Assembly: GCA_026214975.1 (NCBI GenBank)
Contig: CM047806.1
Span: forward strand, 5,307,822-5,371,821
Direction: 5' to 3'
DNA: 64,000 bases
DNA from: Gentiana macrophylla
Taxonomy: Eukaryota > Streptophyta > Magnoliopsida > Gentianales > Gentianaceae
Made by a program: the position numbers and the translations under genes. Under the pieces are notes generated by a model. It made no database searches. It was not told where the DNA came from and saw only the letters and a list, made by a program, of their open reading frames with translations. Positions 33,336 through 44,744 of the stretch are shown one piece after another (position 1 is the stretch's first letter; every line of letters begins with the position of its first letter).

Positions 33336-35435
33336 TGTAACGTCCCGTTCTCAGATACCGAATCCATATCCGAAAAATAAACGTTCGGTATATATAATAT
33401 TAAATAAATCAATATTATATTTAAGCCTCTATTACGTCGTATATCGAGTTTAGCATTAGCGGAAGCTAAAAGACTCGGGTAAAATTTTCTTTTGAAGTAA
33501 AAATAGAAATACAACAGCCTAAAGATAGAAAGATATCTTATACAATGAAAACCAAGTTACAACCGTACGAAGTCTTAACAAAAAAAATAACAAAGTATCT
33601 TACAAAAGCTCCGAAGTAAAAGGGCAACATATCCTTAAACCAAATTACAACAACGTCTAGAACATAATGTATTATAACTCAAAAGTAGAAAATAAAAGCG
33701 TTGAGATAACATCCTCAAAGATCGTCCTCAAAATCCTCATCGAAATCTTGTTCCATCTGTTCATCTTCTCACCCCCAAATACACAAACAATATGCACTCG
33801 AGGTATACTTTGTAAAAGACAGAAGCTATTGTATTAAACAAGTATATAAAGTAATAAGTTCCTTTATTAATTCGTTATTAAGTAGCCGACTCAATCTAAG
33901 GTTCATTTCATGCTTATCAACATGTCATGACTAGACGTTTCTAGCTTAACTTATCTCTGTTATACCCGCATTCAAAAGCACTACGCATGGTGTACATCCA
34001 CCATGAGATATTGTTTGCAACCTAAAAACGGACCACACTGATAGCCACGGGTTTAACCCGATAGTGCACGCGTTCGACGAAGTCCCTCTACCATTCAGCC
34101 GTTTATAGGCCAGTAGAGTTATTCATTTTTACTGACCGCCCACACGTCGCGATATAGTCTTGTGCCTAACCAAGAATGGCATCGTATTTAATCTTTTACT
34201 AAACAATTATGTAATCATTAACCGTTAACTATCCACCTATGTGTTTTCAAGGTAATACTCACCTTAACCAACTCTACTCCCTCTCTCAGACCTTTAGACA
34301 CAACGTTCTATCACATACACAGACATTGGAGGATACTAATCCACCAAAGCACAAGCCTATCATGCCCTTCCAACGGTCCCGAACTTCAACTCCCTTTAAG
34401 AGTACATTCGGTACCAGAACTAAACGCATCAAAAACTCATTCAGGGCTTGTTCAACTTTATTTAGTGTTATTAGATCAAGAACCAACACTTAAACCTAAA
34501 CACATAGCACAAAACATCATTTTTCCCAAAACAGGATCAATGCGTGCGCATTCTTCATTCAGGATCCTGCTTAAAGAATTTGTTTGGACAATGCGTGCGC
34601 ATTGCCTACAATGCGTATGCATTGCCTGTACCGCAAACATCCTGAACCAACCTGAAGCAGGAATGTGTGCGCATTCGACCTGCTGAAAACATCCTGTACA
34701 ACTCTGAACCAACAATGCGTACGCATTCCACCTGGACAAGCCCTAAACTTGATTTTCAACACTTATCTCGATTCTACAACTTCTCCAAACATGTTCTTCA
34801 CCAAAATAACAGCAAAACAACAGCAAAAGAGGTACATTAACATACCATAAGCACATTGATCTAACATTAAAACACACAAAATCTTACACCAAAACAACTC
34901 CAAACTCATGGCTAAACCTTATGATACTTGAATTAACACAATAGGAAGATTTCTTACTTGTTTCAAGCATCAAACCACTGCAAAACTGGCAGAAAAATCA
35001 CAGCACAACTTCACACCTTGAAGAAAACCTTGATGAAAACTTGAAAACTTGATATCAAAATGATCCTTGTCCTTTCACGATGCTCTTGCTCTAGTTGAAT
35101 CTGAAATCCGTCAGAAATTGACTTAGAATTCTGAAAAAGTATTCTTGCCCTTTTCTTGCTCTCAAACTTTGCAAGAAATCTATTCTTTTAACTTCTGGCA
35201 CAAGAACTAACTAGTGGGAGGTTTATTTCTCCAAATAAAACCTCTCCCCACTAACTTCCCCATTAGCCCTTAATTAACTTTTAAATACAAAACTGACCCC
35301 AACTATATACATATATGTTTCGAATTATATACATATATATAATTATATTTTCTTTATTCCATAAATTAGTACGAATCTAATATTTCATTTTCGTAAAATG
35401 ACACGTCTGCCCTTCCCGAAAATCGGAATATTACA
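33336..35435 (-). mobile_element. Solo LTR of a chromovirus relative
   Basis: A single LTR of 2100 bp (plus reading TGTAACGTCCCGTTCTC to GAAAATCGGAATATTACA) has ends homologous to the chromovirus LTR at 14-23 kb. The perfect duplication GATTT (33331-33335 and 35436-35440) shows that a full element inserted and then lost its interior by LTR-LTR recombination. Bases 34538-34730 hold five quasi-palindromes such as AATGCGTACGCATT. Confidence 0.92.
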
Positions 35436-35440
35436 GATTT

Positions 35441-35974
35441 ATTCTTGTTGTTGACGATGTATTTATTCCGACCCAATTTTAGATCGAAGGTTGAAAACTT
35501 TAATGTCTTAGTTGTGGTCAATAAATATAAAAAAAAACCTAATGTATGACTTAAATTAAGTTAGAATAATCATCATTTGGTAACTTTCATTCAATTAGAA
35601 TTAGGAGCGAAGATGGTCTGGTTTGATCGTTTCTTTCTTTTCCCATTCATAAAACCAGATCGTTTCATATAGTTTTTAGACATTCAACCCAAACACTGTT
35701 TTTAGGATAAACCATTTGTTCGACTCGGTTTTGTTTGATTTGATTATTATTTTTCACGGTGTTCATAAGTTATGAATTTATTTTTATTGTGTTGTTCTCT
35801 TAAAAGATCGAAATATTAAAGACTGCTGGTTGCAACTCGCAACAAGTCGAATTTTTAGGATATAAAATTAATGATGGATAATTAATATATTTTAAATACT
35901 AAATATAAATGGGTTGAGTTTGAGCGAATTAAGGAGACTTATTATACTTTATATTATTAATAGAAGTATGTATC
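35441..35974. other. AT-rich intergenic DNA, no gene seen
   Basis: No recognisable domain, RNA gene or transposon end in this stretch. Confidence 0.5.
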
Positions 35975-36200
35975 CAATTTTGATCATCTTTAAGAAACCA
36001 ACCAAAATTGAAATCAATGAATAAACCGTCCAATCTCATATGGATCCCTTTAATACAAACCAATGAAGACAAACAGACAAACCAAATTGACCCAAACCAT
36101 CTCTTATTCTTTCAAACTAAACCTCCTAAATGCTAACCGACAACTAGAACCAGGACAAATGGGTCATTAAAGGTGTACTATTACTACTTTATATCACCTG
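35975..36200. repeat. Inverted duplicate of 2.56-2.97 kb, MITE-free
   Basis: It is the reverse complement of 2561-2965 without the hAT MITE, with one copy of the target 8-mer (AATGGGTC near 36157-36166). It records the ancestral site. Confidence 0.8.
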
Positions 36201-36479
36201 AAATTCCTCAGGTATCATTATTTTTTAACGTTACAAACATATGTTACACGTTAAAAAAAAGAATACCAAAAGGATGGGTTCATCGTAATAAATCCATATC
36301 TCTTCAAAGCTTAGCCTTGGTCCTTAATACACTTCAAGAAGCCACCTCCCACTTGCAGGTCCGTCTTTGGGTATAGGCCAAAAAGATTACCGTCAAAGCC
36401 TTTCGGAAAATGATCAAAATTTAGGGATCCATTTTATTCTTTCCGTCCAATAAGTTTATTAATCTAAACATTTGGCATA

Positions 36480-36747
36480 CTACATCCGTCTCAAAACATA
36501 AGTCCATTTGGAGTACTGTTTTACACAGATTAAGAAAATTGCTTATGTGTCATTAATTTTAATGGAAAAGTATAAAATGACATTTGACTATTATTAATGC
36601 AGAGTAGTGAAAAGTTGGTGGGTAGATAATAAATGAAGGGTAAAAGAAGAAAAATGTAATAAATATTTCGTTTGTTATTTAAATAGATTTACATTATGGG
36701 ACAAAAAAAAAAAAAACTAAACGGATATATATTTTAGGAGGAGGTAG
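36480..36747. mobile_element. Stowaway-type MITE
   Basis: The 268-bp element has ends CTACATCCGTCTCAAAACAT and, inverted, CTACCTCCTCCTAAAATATA, flanked by TA at 36478-36479 and 36748-36749. It differs from the Stowaway at 8.8 kb inside. Confidence 0.8.
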
Positions 36748-36819
36748 TATATATTAAAAAAGAGTTCGTTTTTTTTTTTTTGGAAGGGCCCGATTTGATT
36801 ATTTAGGCTGGGTCTATAA

Positions 36820-37401
36820 GACTGTCTCCAACGGTGATACTCTAAATATCACTCCAAATACATCTTTTTTTCCGTTTCAGTTACACTTTTCATTTCTTTA
36901 AAATATCATTCACTCCAATAAGCACACTTAATAAACCACTCCAAAATCATTTTTTTTTCATTAAACACCAATTTATTTTCCCTCTTCCTACCTTAAATTA
37001 TTCCACCATAATTCAAATAAAATATTTTATATTTTGTATTACAAAATATTTTATATTTGCAACGTGAAAAAATCATTTTGCATTTTTGTTGTTGTTGTTG
37101 TTTTTTTTTAGTAATAATTATCATCACCATAAATAAATTGTCATGGAAAAAATAGTACTCAAATAAAAGAAAATGATACATAAAAAAAATAGTTGAGATA
37201 AAAAAAAAAGGAGTAGAGATGAGAGAGAATGAATGATTTGTGGTATTTTTTTACTCCAAAGGCAACTCCAATTCACAAGTGAGGCTTCAAGGAATTTGGA
37301 GGAAGAGTATGCTTTCAAGTGATCATTGTGATAATAAAGTGGGTAAAGTTTACTTTAAAAATGCTTTGGAGTATTGAATCCAGAGCCCATTGGAGACAGT
37401 C
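36820..37401. mobile_element. Harbinger-type (Tourist-like) MITE
   Basis: The 582-bp element has TIRs GACTGTCTCCAA at both ends and TAA flanks (36817-36819 and 37402-37404), the target type of PIF/Harbinger. The interior is AT-rich with no transposase. Confidence 0.82.
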
Positions 37402-37494
37402 TAAACACTCATAAACGGCCATGCCAACTTGTAAATTTCTTAGAAATAGTAAAATCATCAAACAGACGGAAGTAGGTGAATTTATGCCGGGAGA

Positions 37495-37699
37495 TTATTG
37501 TGTGGTGTATCCACACGGTGCGGAGACACCGTGTGGCAGCCTCCACACCAAACAGTTTTATTCTGTATTTAAACTGTGTGGTTCTGATCGTTTCACCCGT
37601 CACTTTATCCTTAAATTCCCTCACAACACAATAACGGAAATATTTTACATAGAGACTCCCTACATAGGGAGTCTCTACCATAGAATGACCCCACAATAA
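37495..37699. mobile_element. Hairpin-rich MITE
   Basis: The ends TTATTGTGTGGTGT and, inverted, TTATTGTGGGGTCA form TIRs over about 205 bp. Two internal hairpins stand out: CCACACGGTG and its complement around a 6-nt loop (about 37510-37535), and AGAGACTCCCTA with its complement around a 2-nt loop (about 37650-37675). The family is not identified. Confidence 0.65.
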
Positions 37700-37759
37700 C
37701 TTCCCATTTATGCCTTACAAACAACCAGGAATGTAAGTAACATCTATCTTCGTCTCACA

Positions 37760-38015
37760 AACAGTATCCACTTTTTTAATATGAATTGTCCCATAAAAAA
37801 TGTTTATTTAAAAAACCAATAAATTATTTAATGCACTTTTTCAAACATATCCTATCATAACATTTTATGTTTATATATTCATTTCATATTCTAAAAGAGC
37901 ATTTATTATGTGATAAGGGCATAAATGTTCATCACTACTTAAAATGCAACATATTAATTATTTTCTCAATCTATGTATAGAATAAGAAATGGAATTTTTT
38001 TATGGGACGGGGTAG
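37760..38015. mobile_element. Degenerate Stowaway-like MITE
   Basis: The right end reads TTTTTTATGGGACGGGGTAGTA and the left side holds a matching inverted TTGTCCCATAAAAAA block (about 37786-37800), as in Stowaway TIRs. The extreme left end is mutated, so the boundary is approximate. Confidence 0.55.
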
Positions 38016-38429
38016 TATATTTTTATTTATTTATGAAGGGGGTAGTATATTCATATTTTATCTCGCAAAAACAAATAGAAATAAAGTTTAACAGCTTAAA
38101 ATAATCATCTATGTGACACCTTACTTTATACGTACTTGCTTAAAATAATTATATTTCATTTACCAAATACCCTATATAATTATCCTAACCCCTCTTTCGT
38201 CTTGTATGGCAAAAAAAATTTGTCCTAACCCACTAGTTATGTTGGACCTATTAATTAACATGATCATGTCTAAATCAATGGTGTAAACGTGTGTTATGCA
38301 ACAATTTTTGTAATGTTTCAGAACCTAGTCTGACGCCACTACTTGTGGCATAATTGATTCAGTAACTACTTAAATTCATCATCATCGCTTGCTTATGTGT
38401 GTTAACTCAAGTTACCGATTTCATAATAC

Positions 38430-38850
38430 ATTTATACGTACATCAATATTATATCTTAATATCATATCTCTCAATCTTTCGACATGAGAAATAACATTTC
38501 CCCATGTTAAGGAACTGACGTTCTCAACAGGACTTTACTAGACGTACGTAATTGAGACGACACTCACCGTCTCTCACGGCATGACGTACACTTAATCCCA
38601 TCTGATTTCTCTCAATCTTTTCAATGTGGATATTGCATTCTTCCCGTTTTAAAGAACTAGTGTCATCACAAGTACTCTACTAGAGGTAATTAGATAGCCC
38701 CCACCCCCTCTCACGGTGAGACACTAAGTTTCATTGGTAGTCGACTCATAACGGATCCGACCAGAGGTAACTAGATGTGGCCCTCACAGCCTCTTACAGT
38801 GTGGAACTTTATTTTATCTGATAGTTGACTTATAATGGATGCGATAACTA
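38430..38850. repeat. Imperfect tandem repeat upstream of the host gene
   Basis: Units of about 140 bp, each with TCTCAATCTTT, AAGAACT/AAGGAACTG, ACTCTACTAGAGGTAA and CTCTCACGG-type blocks, appear two to three times in decayed form. They look transposon-derived but no element ends are visible. Confidence 0.45.
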
Positions 38851-38976
38851 CTTAAGCCCATCGATAAAGCTTTTAAGTATTGCTTATTCAACAAAAACAG
38901 CCTCATTTGGATACTTATAATCATCATTTATCACAAAGGAAGTCTTCAAATTATGCCTAACATTGACCAAATCTTT

Positions 38977-38984
38977 TATAAATA
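38977..38984 (+). promoter_or_regulatory. Putative TATA box of the 39.26-kb gene
   Basis: TATAAATA lies about 280 bp upstream of the start codon. A transcript start near 39.01 kb would give a 5' UTR of about 250 nt, rich in pyrimidine runs. This is position-based inference only. Confidence 0.5.
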
Positions 38985-39258
38985 TGTTGGCCTTTCTAGT
39001 ATTCTCACTACTCATTAGCTACAAGCCATTCATATCTATACATGAATGAAAGGCATTTTTCTTCCTCCAAACTCTCTCAAAAGTAATTAATAAAAAAATA
39101 AAAGAAAATCCAAGAATTCCCCCACTATTTATTCTTCTTCATCATAATAATCAAGAACTTCATATTCTGATCGAGTTTTAATTTTCCTCCACTCTCAACA
39201 TATCTATTTGGGCCAAAATAAAAGTTTCTTACTTTTTTTTCCTTCTAAAAACAGAAAA

Positions 39259-39765
39259 ATGGAAATGAGAGGAATGGGTAGTAAAAGCACAACAACAGCA
39301 GGACCATGCATAACGTTGTTGCAAGAAAGATTCAGACAACTTAAAAGGCAAAGGGAGCAAAGAGAAGAGAAACAAGTTCTTCTAGAAACTTCTTCTTCTC
39401 CATCTTCTTCTTCTTCGAGTCACAAAAGGCAACATTTGTCGTCGTCTTCTTCTTCTTCATCAATGAATTTGATGAAGCAAAACATGATTAACAATATTAC
39501 AGAAGCCAATAATAATATGAAGGGTTATTCTTTCACAAAAGACGAGCTGATGATAATGCCAACGAGAACGTGTTTGGAAGATGATCCGCTATCATTGGGA
39601 CTCAATAACTTGAGCAACAAGCATATTAATTACAGAGAGATGATGATGATGAGGAGGAATCAATTAATTGTAAGTCAAGCTGATGATCATCATAAGAGGG
39701 TTGCTTTTAAAAGTAATTCTCATAAATTCAAGACCCGTGATTTGGATACCTCTCTTCATCTTTAG
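39259..39765 (+). CDS. Plant-specific small protein of unknown function
   Basis: An uninterrupted 168-residue frame starts at the ATG at 39259 (MEMRGMGSKS); the frame is open upstream but without an ATG. Residues about 14-30 read GPCITLLQERFRQLKRQ, a motif that also opens a group of uncharacterised plant proteins, followed by a charged, probably helical RQREQREEKQ stretch. The middle is Ser-rich and low in complexity. The end is DLDTSLHL, which I also associate with that group. There are no membrane segments or signal peptide. No intron is needed. A TATA-like site lies upstream. It is the only frame in the window that looks like an intact host gene. Function unknown. Confidence 0.75.
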   Translation: MEMRGMGSKSTTTAGPCITLLQERFRQLKRQREQREEKQVLLETSSSPSSSSSSHKRQHLSSSSSSSSMNLMKQNMINNITEANNNMKGYSFTKDELMIMPTRTCLEDDPLSLGLNNLSNKHINYREMMMMRRNQLIVSQADDHHKRVAFKSNSHKFKTRDLDTSLHL

Positions 39766-40242
39766 AATCTCTGTGCTTTCTTTTTTTAGTATAAAGTTTC
39801 CAAATTTTTTTTTTTTTTTTTTTGGGTCTACTGTCTTGATGATGGAATGTACAAGAAAGAACACTTATGAGTCTAATTAAATGGAGTGGATTCTTCTATG
39901 TTTGGGTTCTCAGTTTTACCTCTTTCTTGGCCGTCGATCTTCATTTGCAAAAATGGTAGTTTTACGCCATTTAATTTACATAAAAGACACATAAAAAATT
40001 ACATATGCCATGGTGTTTCCGATTTGTTAGATTTTTGCTCGGGTTGCGTTATTACATAGGATTTAATGGTGACGCGTGGGTCGGGATGGAGAGACCATGT
40101 TGACGAGGGATATCGCTTTTTACACCAAGGAATTATCGGTGACTTACACCCCATTTTGTTTAGTAATTAGTAGTTTTTCATTTAACTACTTTATTGTTAA
40201 TGAGAACTTTAACAACAAACGGAACCAACAAATAACCATAAC
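39766..40242. other. Downstream flank of the host gene
   Basis: It contains a T18 run at about 39805-39823 and AT-rich DNA, likely 3' UTR and spacer. The plus-strand frame 40076-40261 has no motif. Confidence 0.5.
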
Positions 40243-40640
40243 ACATTTTTATGTCGTCTGATTATGATTCAGGACATACTGATTGATATGAGTTTCACCG
40301 TAATAATGATGTAAAGTTGTTTTGTAATTATTTACTATAACTATTTTGTTGTGATATTAATATTAGTGATCGACCGTGAAAATAAAACTTTAATTGGTGA
40401 ATTCTGAAATGAAGACTTCCCAATCATGAAATTCAAAAAGAAACATTTTTATGTCATTTGATTATGATTCAGGACATATATATATTAATTGATATGAGTT
40501 TCATCATAATAATGATATAAAGATGTTTAGTAATCATTTATTATTACTATTTTGCTGCGATATTAACATTAGTGATCGGCCGTGAAAATAAAACTTAACT
40601 GGTGAATTTTGAAATGAAGACACCCAATCATGAAATTCAA
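40243..40640. repeat. Tandem duplication, period about 200 bp
   Basis: Two units (about 40243-40442 and 40443-40640) share ACATTTTTATGTC, GATTATGATTCAGGACATA, GATCG-CCGTGAAAATAAAAC and CAATCATGAAATTCAAAAAG in order. They are roughly 85-90% alike by eye and show no coding potential. Confidence 0.8.
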
Positions 40641-40844
40641 AAAGAAAAACCAATGAAATTTGAAAATCATATTTAAAGGTGGTGGTGGTGATTTGGCTTC
40701 TCTTGAATGAAATTTTAATCTACTATGGTTTGGGTCAGTTGCCCACATCAATATAATGTGGCGCCGCCCCTACATATACCTTCAATTCACACACACACAC
40801 ACTATATATATATAACTCACTTTTCATGGTAAAAATGAAGAATA

Positions 40845-42021
40845 TGTAGGAACCCGTACTCAATTAAAATAATTAACACGAATTAAACAACAATTTTATT
40901 GAAAATAAAACGAATTACAATTGAAAAATGAAATATACTAAAATAAAAGTGGATACAATAACTCCGGAGGCAGTAGAGACACTCTGTCCTTAAGACAAAT
41001 TTTGGTCCGGTGCACACACCCGGTTAAAACCAATTGTCTCTAAAGGATAACTCTCGGATTCTTCGATTCGTATAGAGGTACTTCTTACACGAACCTTCAA
41101 CGAACTCTTCTAGTGCTCGTAATCTCTTCTTCAAACTCGTATGCAACTTCTTCGTAACTATATGAATGTATGAAGTTTTACGGTGTGTATTTCCAATGTG
41201 TGTCTAACTTCAATCCATATGGAGGCTATATATAGGAGAAATTTGGTGGAGATGAACTCGAATCAAGCTTTAATTATCGATTCTGACCGTTTCATCGATT
41301 CAAAGAATGAATTAACATAACTCATCGATTACATCATTGCTCATTGAATTAACCCATTAATTATTCTTTGAACCGAAATAACTATGTTGGATAACCGAAC
41401 CAGTGAACTCTTCAATCAATCTTCACTCAATCGTAATGTTTATGAATGGACCAAGCCCAATTAACTTTTGTATAAAAAGTTTAACACAGGCCTGGGCCTA
41501 GGGCCCTCAGGCCCATTCCCCAAAGCCCAAAGCCCAAAGCCCAAGACAACGGTCAACGGTCAACGGGCTCGGGCTCGGGCACGGGCACGGGCGGGCGGCG
41601 GCGGCGCGCGCGCGTGTGGCCATTTTAGCAGAACGTCTGTCTGCTAAAAACACCCCGCTATCTCTCCTTCTTAGGAGCTTATACCACATATAACATTCTT
41701 CCCACATATATCTTGGAAAACATTTCTCTCTTTTTCCAATGTGGTACACAGTTTAGTTGAATACTCTTCAACTTCCACTTCCAACAAAAGTTCTTTCAAA
41801 CACCCGACTTCAAGCGTTAATTTCTCATTCACTCGTACTCCGAATTGAATGATTCTAAATCCTGAATTCATCTACGACTTACGTAGTTTTTTAATTATCA
41901 AAACATTGTATATATTCTATACAAGAATATAATCAAATTAAGCTTGCAAAGTAAATCGAATAAAATGATTATAAAATTATTTTTTATTCACTTTAATTCA
42001 ATTCCACTATTTTCTCCAACA
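40845..42021 (-). repeat. 3' LTR of copia-3
   Basis: It is the partner of 48721-49884. It includes a very GC-rich stretch at about 41566-41617 (GGGCTCGGGC, GGCGGCGGCGCGCG) and CCCAAAG repeats just before it, unusual in this AT-rich window. Next to the LTR, CCCCCACATG is the complement of the purine tract. Confidence 0.93.
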
Positions 42022-42571
42022 ATCCCCCACATGAATGGAAATTAATGCAAATGCAGACCCTGAAGAGATTCTGACAGAAAAACATTGCATCAGGAGAGGT
42101 AGCTTCTGGCTTTGAACCTGTCCTAGTGAAGTACTATCGGATCTACTCGGCTAATCGGTGAACTTAAGTCTTGAATCTGTTTCGACCTTTAGTGTAGAAA
42201 CTGCATAATAGCACTCACACAATATTTCCTTAAGATTGTACTTGGTTCTCATGATCGATTCATTTTGGCCCTGAATCACACCTGGTTTGAAAGTGCTTTA
42301 GAGAATTCTAGCCTCTGAATTCTCATGAAGCGCCCCACTTCGCACTTACATAGGTGACCTCCTATCAAGAGTATTCCGCCATACCCCACTCGAATTTAAT
42401 CAAGTTATAGGAATCATTAAAAGTTTTCACTTAACCTTCACACTCTGGCGCAGACAACACTTTTATTCACGAGAATGGGAAAGTGTTCATCGACAACTTC
42501 ATAACTTAGTTGTCCCTTGAACCAAGATCTTGGGATCTCCAGTCAACATGGTAGGGTTACCATTACAAAAC

Positions 42572-42952
42572 TTAACTTTCAATAGGCTTAAGTCCCATTC
42601 CGAGTGTCAAAATTGACATCGATCTCAGTAAACCTTTAGTAAGCGGATCCATAAGATTCTCCTTCGATTTTACATAATCGATGGAAATCACACCACTAGA
42701 GATCAAGTGTTTAACGGTATTATGTCGTCGACGTATATGTACAGACTTACCATTATACATACTATTTTGTGCTCGGTGTATAGCCGATTGACTATCTTTG
42801 TGTATGCTATCAGAGCAATCGGTTTTGTCCAACAAGGAATGTCCTCTCAGGAAATTTGAAGCCACTCGCTTCTTCCCGGCTTTGTCCAAAGTGCAATAAA
42901 CTCGGCTTCCATTGTGGAACGAGATATGCATGTCCGCTTTGTGGACTTCCAA
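42572..42952 (-). pseudogene. RNase H of copia-3
   Basis: The 126-residue frame ends with the copia RNase H C-terminus: KSVHIRRRHNTVKHLISSGV, then SKENLMDPLTKGL. The N-terminal catalytic part is poorly preserved and may be in another frame. Confidence 0.8.
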
Positions 42953-43093
42953 GACACCGCAGCACCACCAATCATAAAGATATATCCGGTTGTGGATTTT
43001 GACTCTTTAGAATCGTAAATCAGATTTGCATCTGATATCCTTCTAATATCTTTGGATATCTTGTGTAACGTAATCCTGTGTTCATTGTATATT

Positions 43094-44740
43094 TCAAGTA
43101 CCGAGTACTCTCATCAGCGCTTTCAATGATGATCTCACTGGGATTACTTGTAAACTCCGCTTCGCTTTGTTCACAAAGACACGCAACATCAGTCTAATAC
43201 AGTTGGTTATGTACATTAGACACCCTATAATCTGTGAATATTTCAATCGAGACACAGGCTCACCCTTATTTTTGACCAAGTGAAGACTTAAGTCAATGGG
43301 TGTTTTCATAGGACTTTCATCAAAAACATTGAATCTCCTCGTAGCGGATTCAATGTAGTGAGACTAATGATAATACTAGTCCTCGAGATATTCGGAGATT
43401 TTAATCCCCAAAATTACATCCGCTTGTCCCATATCCTTCATATCAAAATTTGCGTGTCAAGAACTTTTTGGTATTCATGATGATATCATGAGTACTTCCC
43501 ATAATCGACATATCATCAACATATAAACACACTAACACATAAGCATTAGGTGTTTGTTTGATGTAGACGCATTTGTCACACTCGTTAATTTTAAACCCAT
43601 TAGATAGCATAGTTTGATCAAACTTTATATGCCATTGTTTGGGTGCCTGTTTCAGTCCATACAAAGACTTAACGAGTCTACACACCTTGTGCTCTTGCCT
43701 GGAACCACAAACCCCTCGGGTTGTTCCATGTATATCTCTTCTTCTAATTCACCATTTAGAAATGCGTTTTAACATCTATTTGATGGATCTTCAAGTTATA
43801 GATCGCGAAGAAGAGCAATAAGAACCCTTATAGAAGTGATTCTCGTTACTGGTGAATAAGTATCAAAGAAGTCAAGACCTTCCTTTTGTCGATAACCCTT
43901 GGCTACCAACCTGGCCTTATACTTATCAATAGATCCATCAGCCTTAAGCTTCTTTTTGAAAATCCACTTACACCCGAGTGCTTTACTTCCCGGTGGAATG
44001 TCAACCAATTCCCAAGTGTGATTTTGCATAATAGAATCTATTTCACTATTAATAGCTTCTTTCCGAAAAGGTGCTTCTGGATTAGACATAGCCTCGGCAT
44101 ATGTCCTTGGAGTATTTTCTACCATGTAGGTTAGAAAATCTGGCCCAAAAGACGTTGAAGTCCTAGACCTCTTACTCCTTCGTGGTTCCACTTCCTCGTT
44201 TTCTGGAGTACTATCCCCCACATTTTCGTGTACTCTCTTATTTGAGTCTTCATTGTGTCTTTCTTTATGTGGAAAAACATCCTCAAAAAACACCGCATTT
44301 CTTGACTCCATGACTGTGTTTATATGCACATCAGGATTGTCAGATTTGTGCACAAGAAATCTATATGCACTACTGTTATGAGCATACCCAATAAATATGC
44401 AATCTATCGTTTTTGGCCCAATCTTAATCTGTTTAGGCTTAGGCACTTCCACCTTTGCTAAACACCCCCACACTTTCAAGTATTTATAACTTGGTTTGTG
44501 GCCTTTCCACATCTCATATGGAGTTTTATCCATCTTTTTAGACGGAATCCTGTTGAGAATTGTATTGGCGGAGAGAAGGGCCTCCCCACAAGTTTCTCGA
44601 GGTAACCCGGAACTAATCAACATAGCATTCATCATCTCTTTGAGTACGGTTTTTGCGTTCAGCAATTCCGTTAGATTGAGTGCATATGGAGCGGTAGAGA
44701 TGAATAATGAGTTTGATGAATAATGCCGAATCTAGACATA
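43094..44740 (-). pseudogene. Integrase C-terminal part and reverse transcriptase of copia-3
   Basis: The long frame 43796-44665 (289 residues) starts in the integrase after the catalytic Glu region (LKEMMNAMLISSGLP), runs through VWGCLAKVEVPKPKQ and ends in the RT fingers (WELVDIPPGSKALGCKWIFK). Bases 43443-43685 give RT palm with SLYGLKQAPKQWH and YVDDMSIMGS (catalytic YVDD kept), and 43094-43309 the thumb. Two frame breaks lie between. The upstream edge, near 44.74 kb, is where foreign sequence starts. Confidence 0.92.
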
Positions 44741-44744
44741 TTCT

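Noticed and set aside
34540..34730. CRISPR-like spaced repeats
   Set aside because: Short palindromes with irregular spacing inside a plant LTR, with no cas genes; not a CRISPR array.
34465..34762. Cys/His-rich frames on both strands with repeated AHS/CAH units
   Set aside because: They arise from the palindromic ATGCGTGCGCATT repeats in the solo LTR, not from a zinc protein.
41520..41620. GC-rich stretch looking like a CpG island promoter
   Set aside because: It is part of the copia-3 LTR and repeated in the other LTR at about 49.44-49.49 kb, so it belongs to the element.
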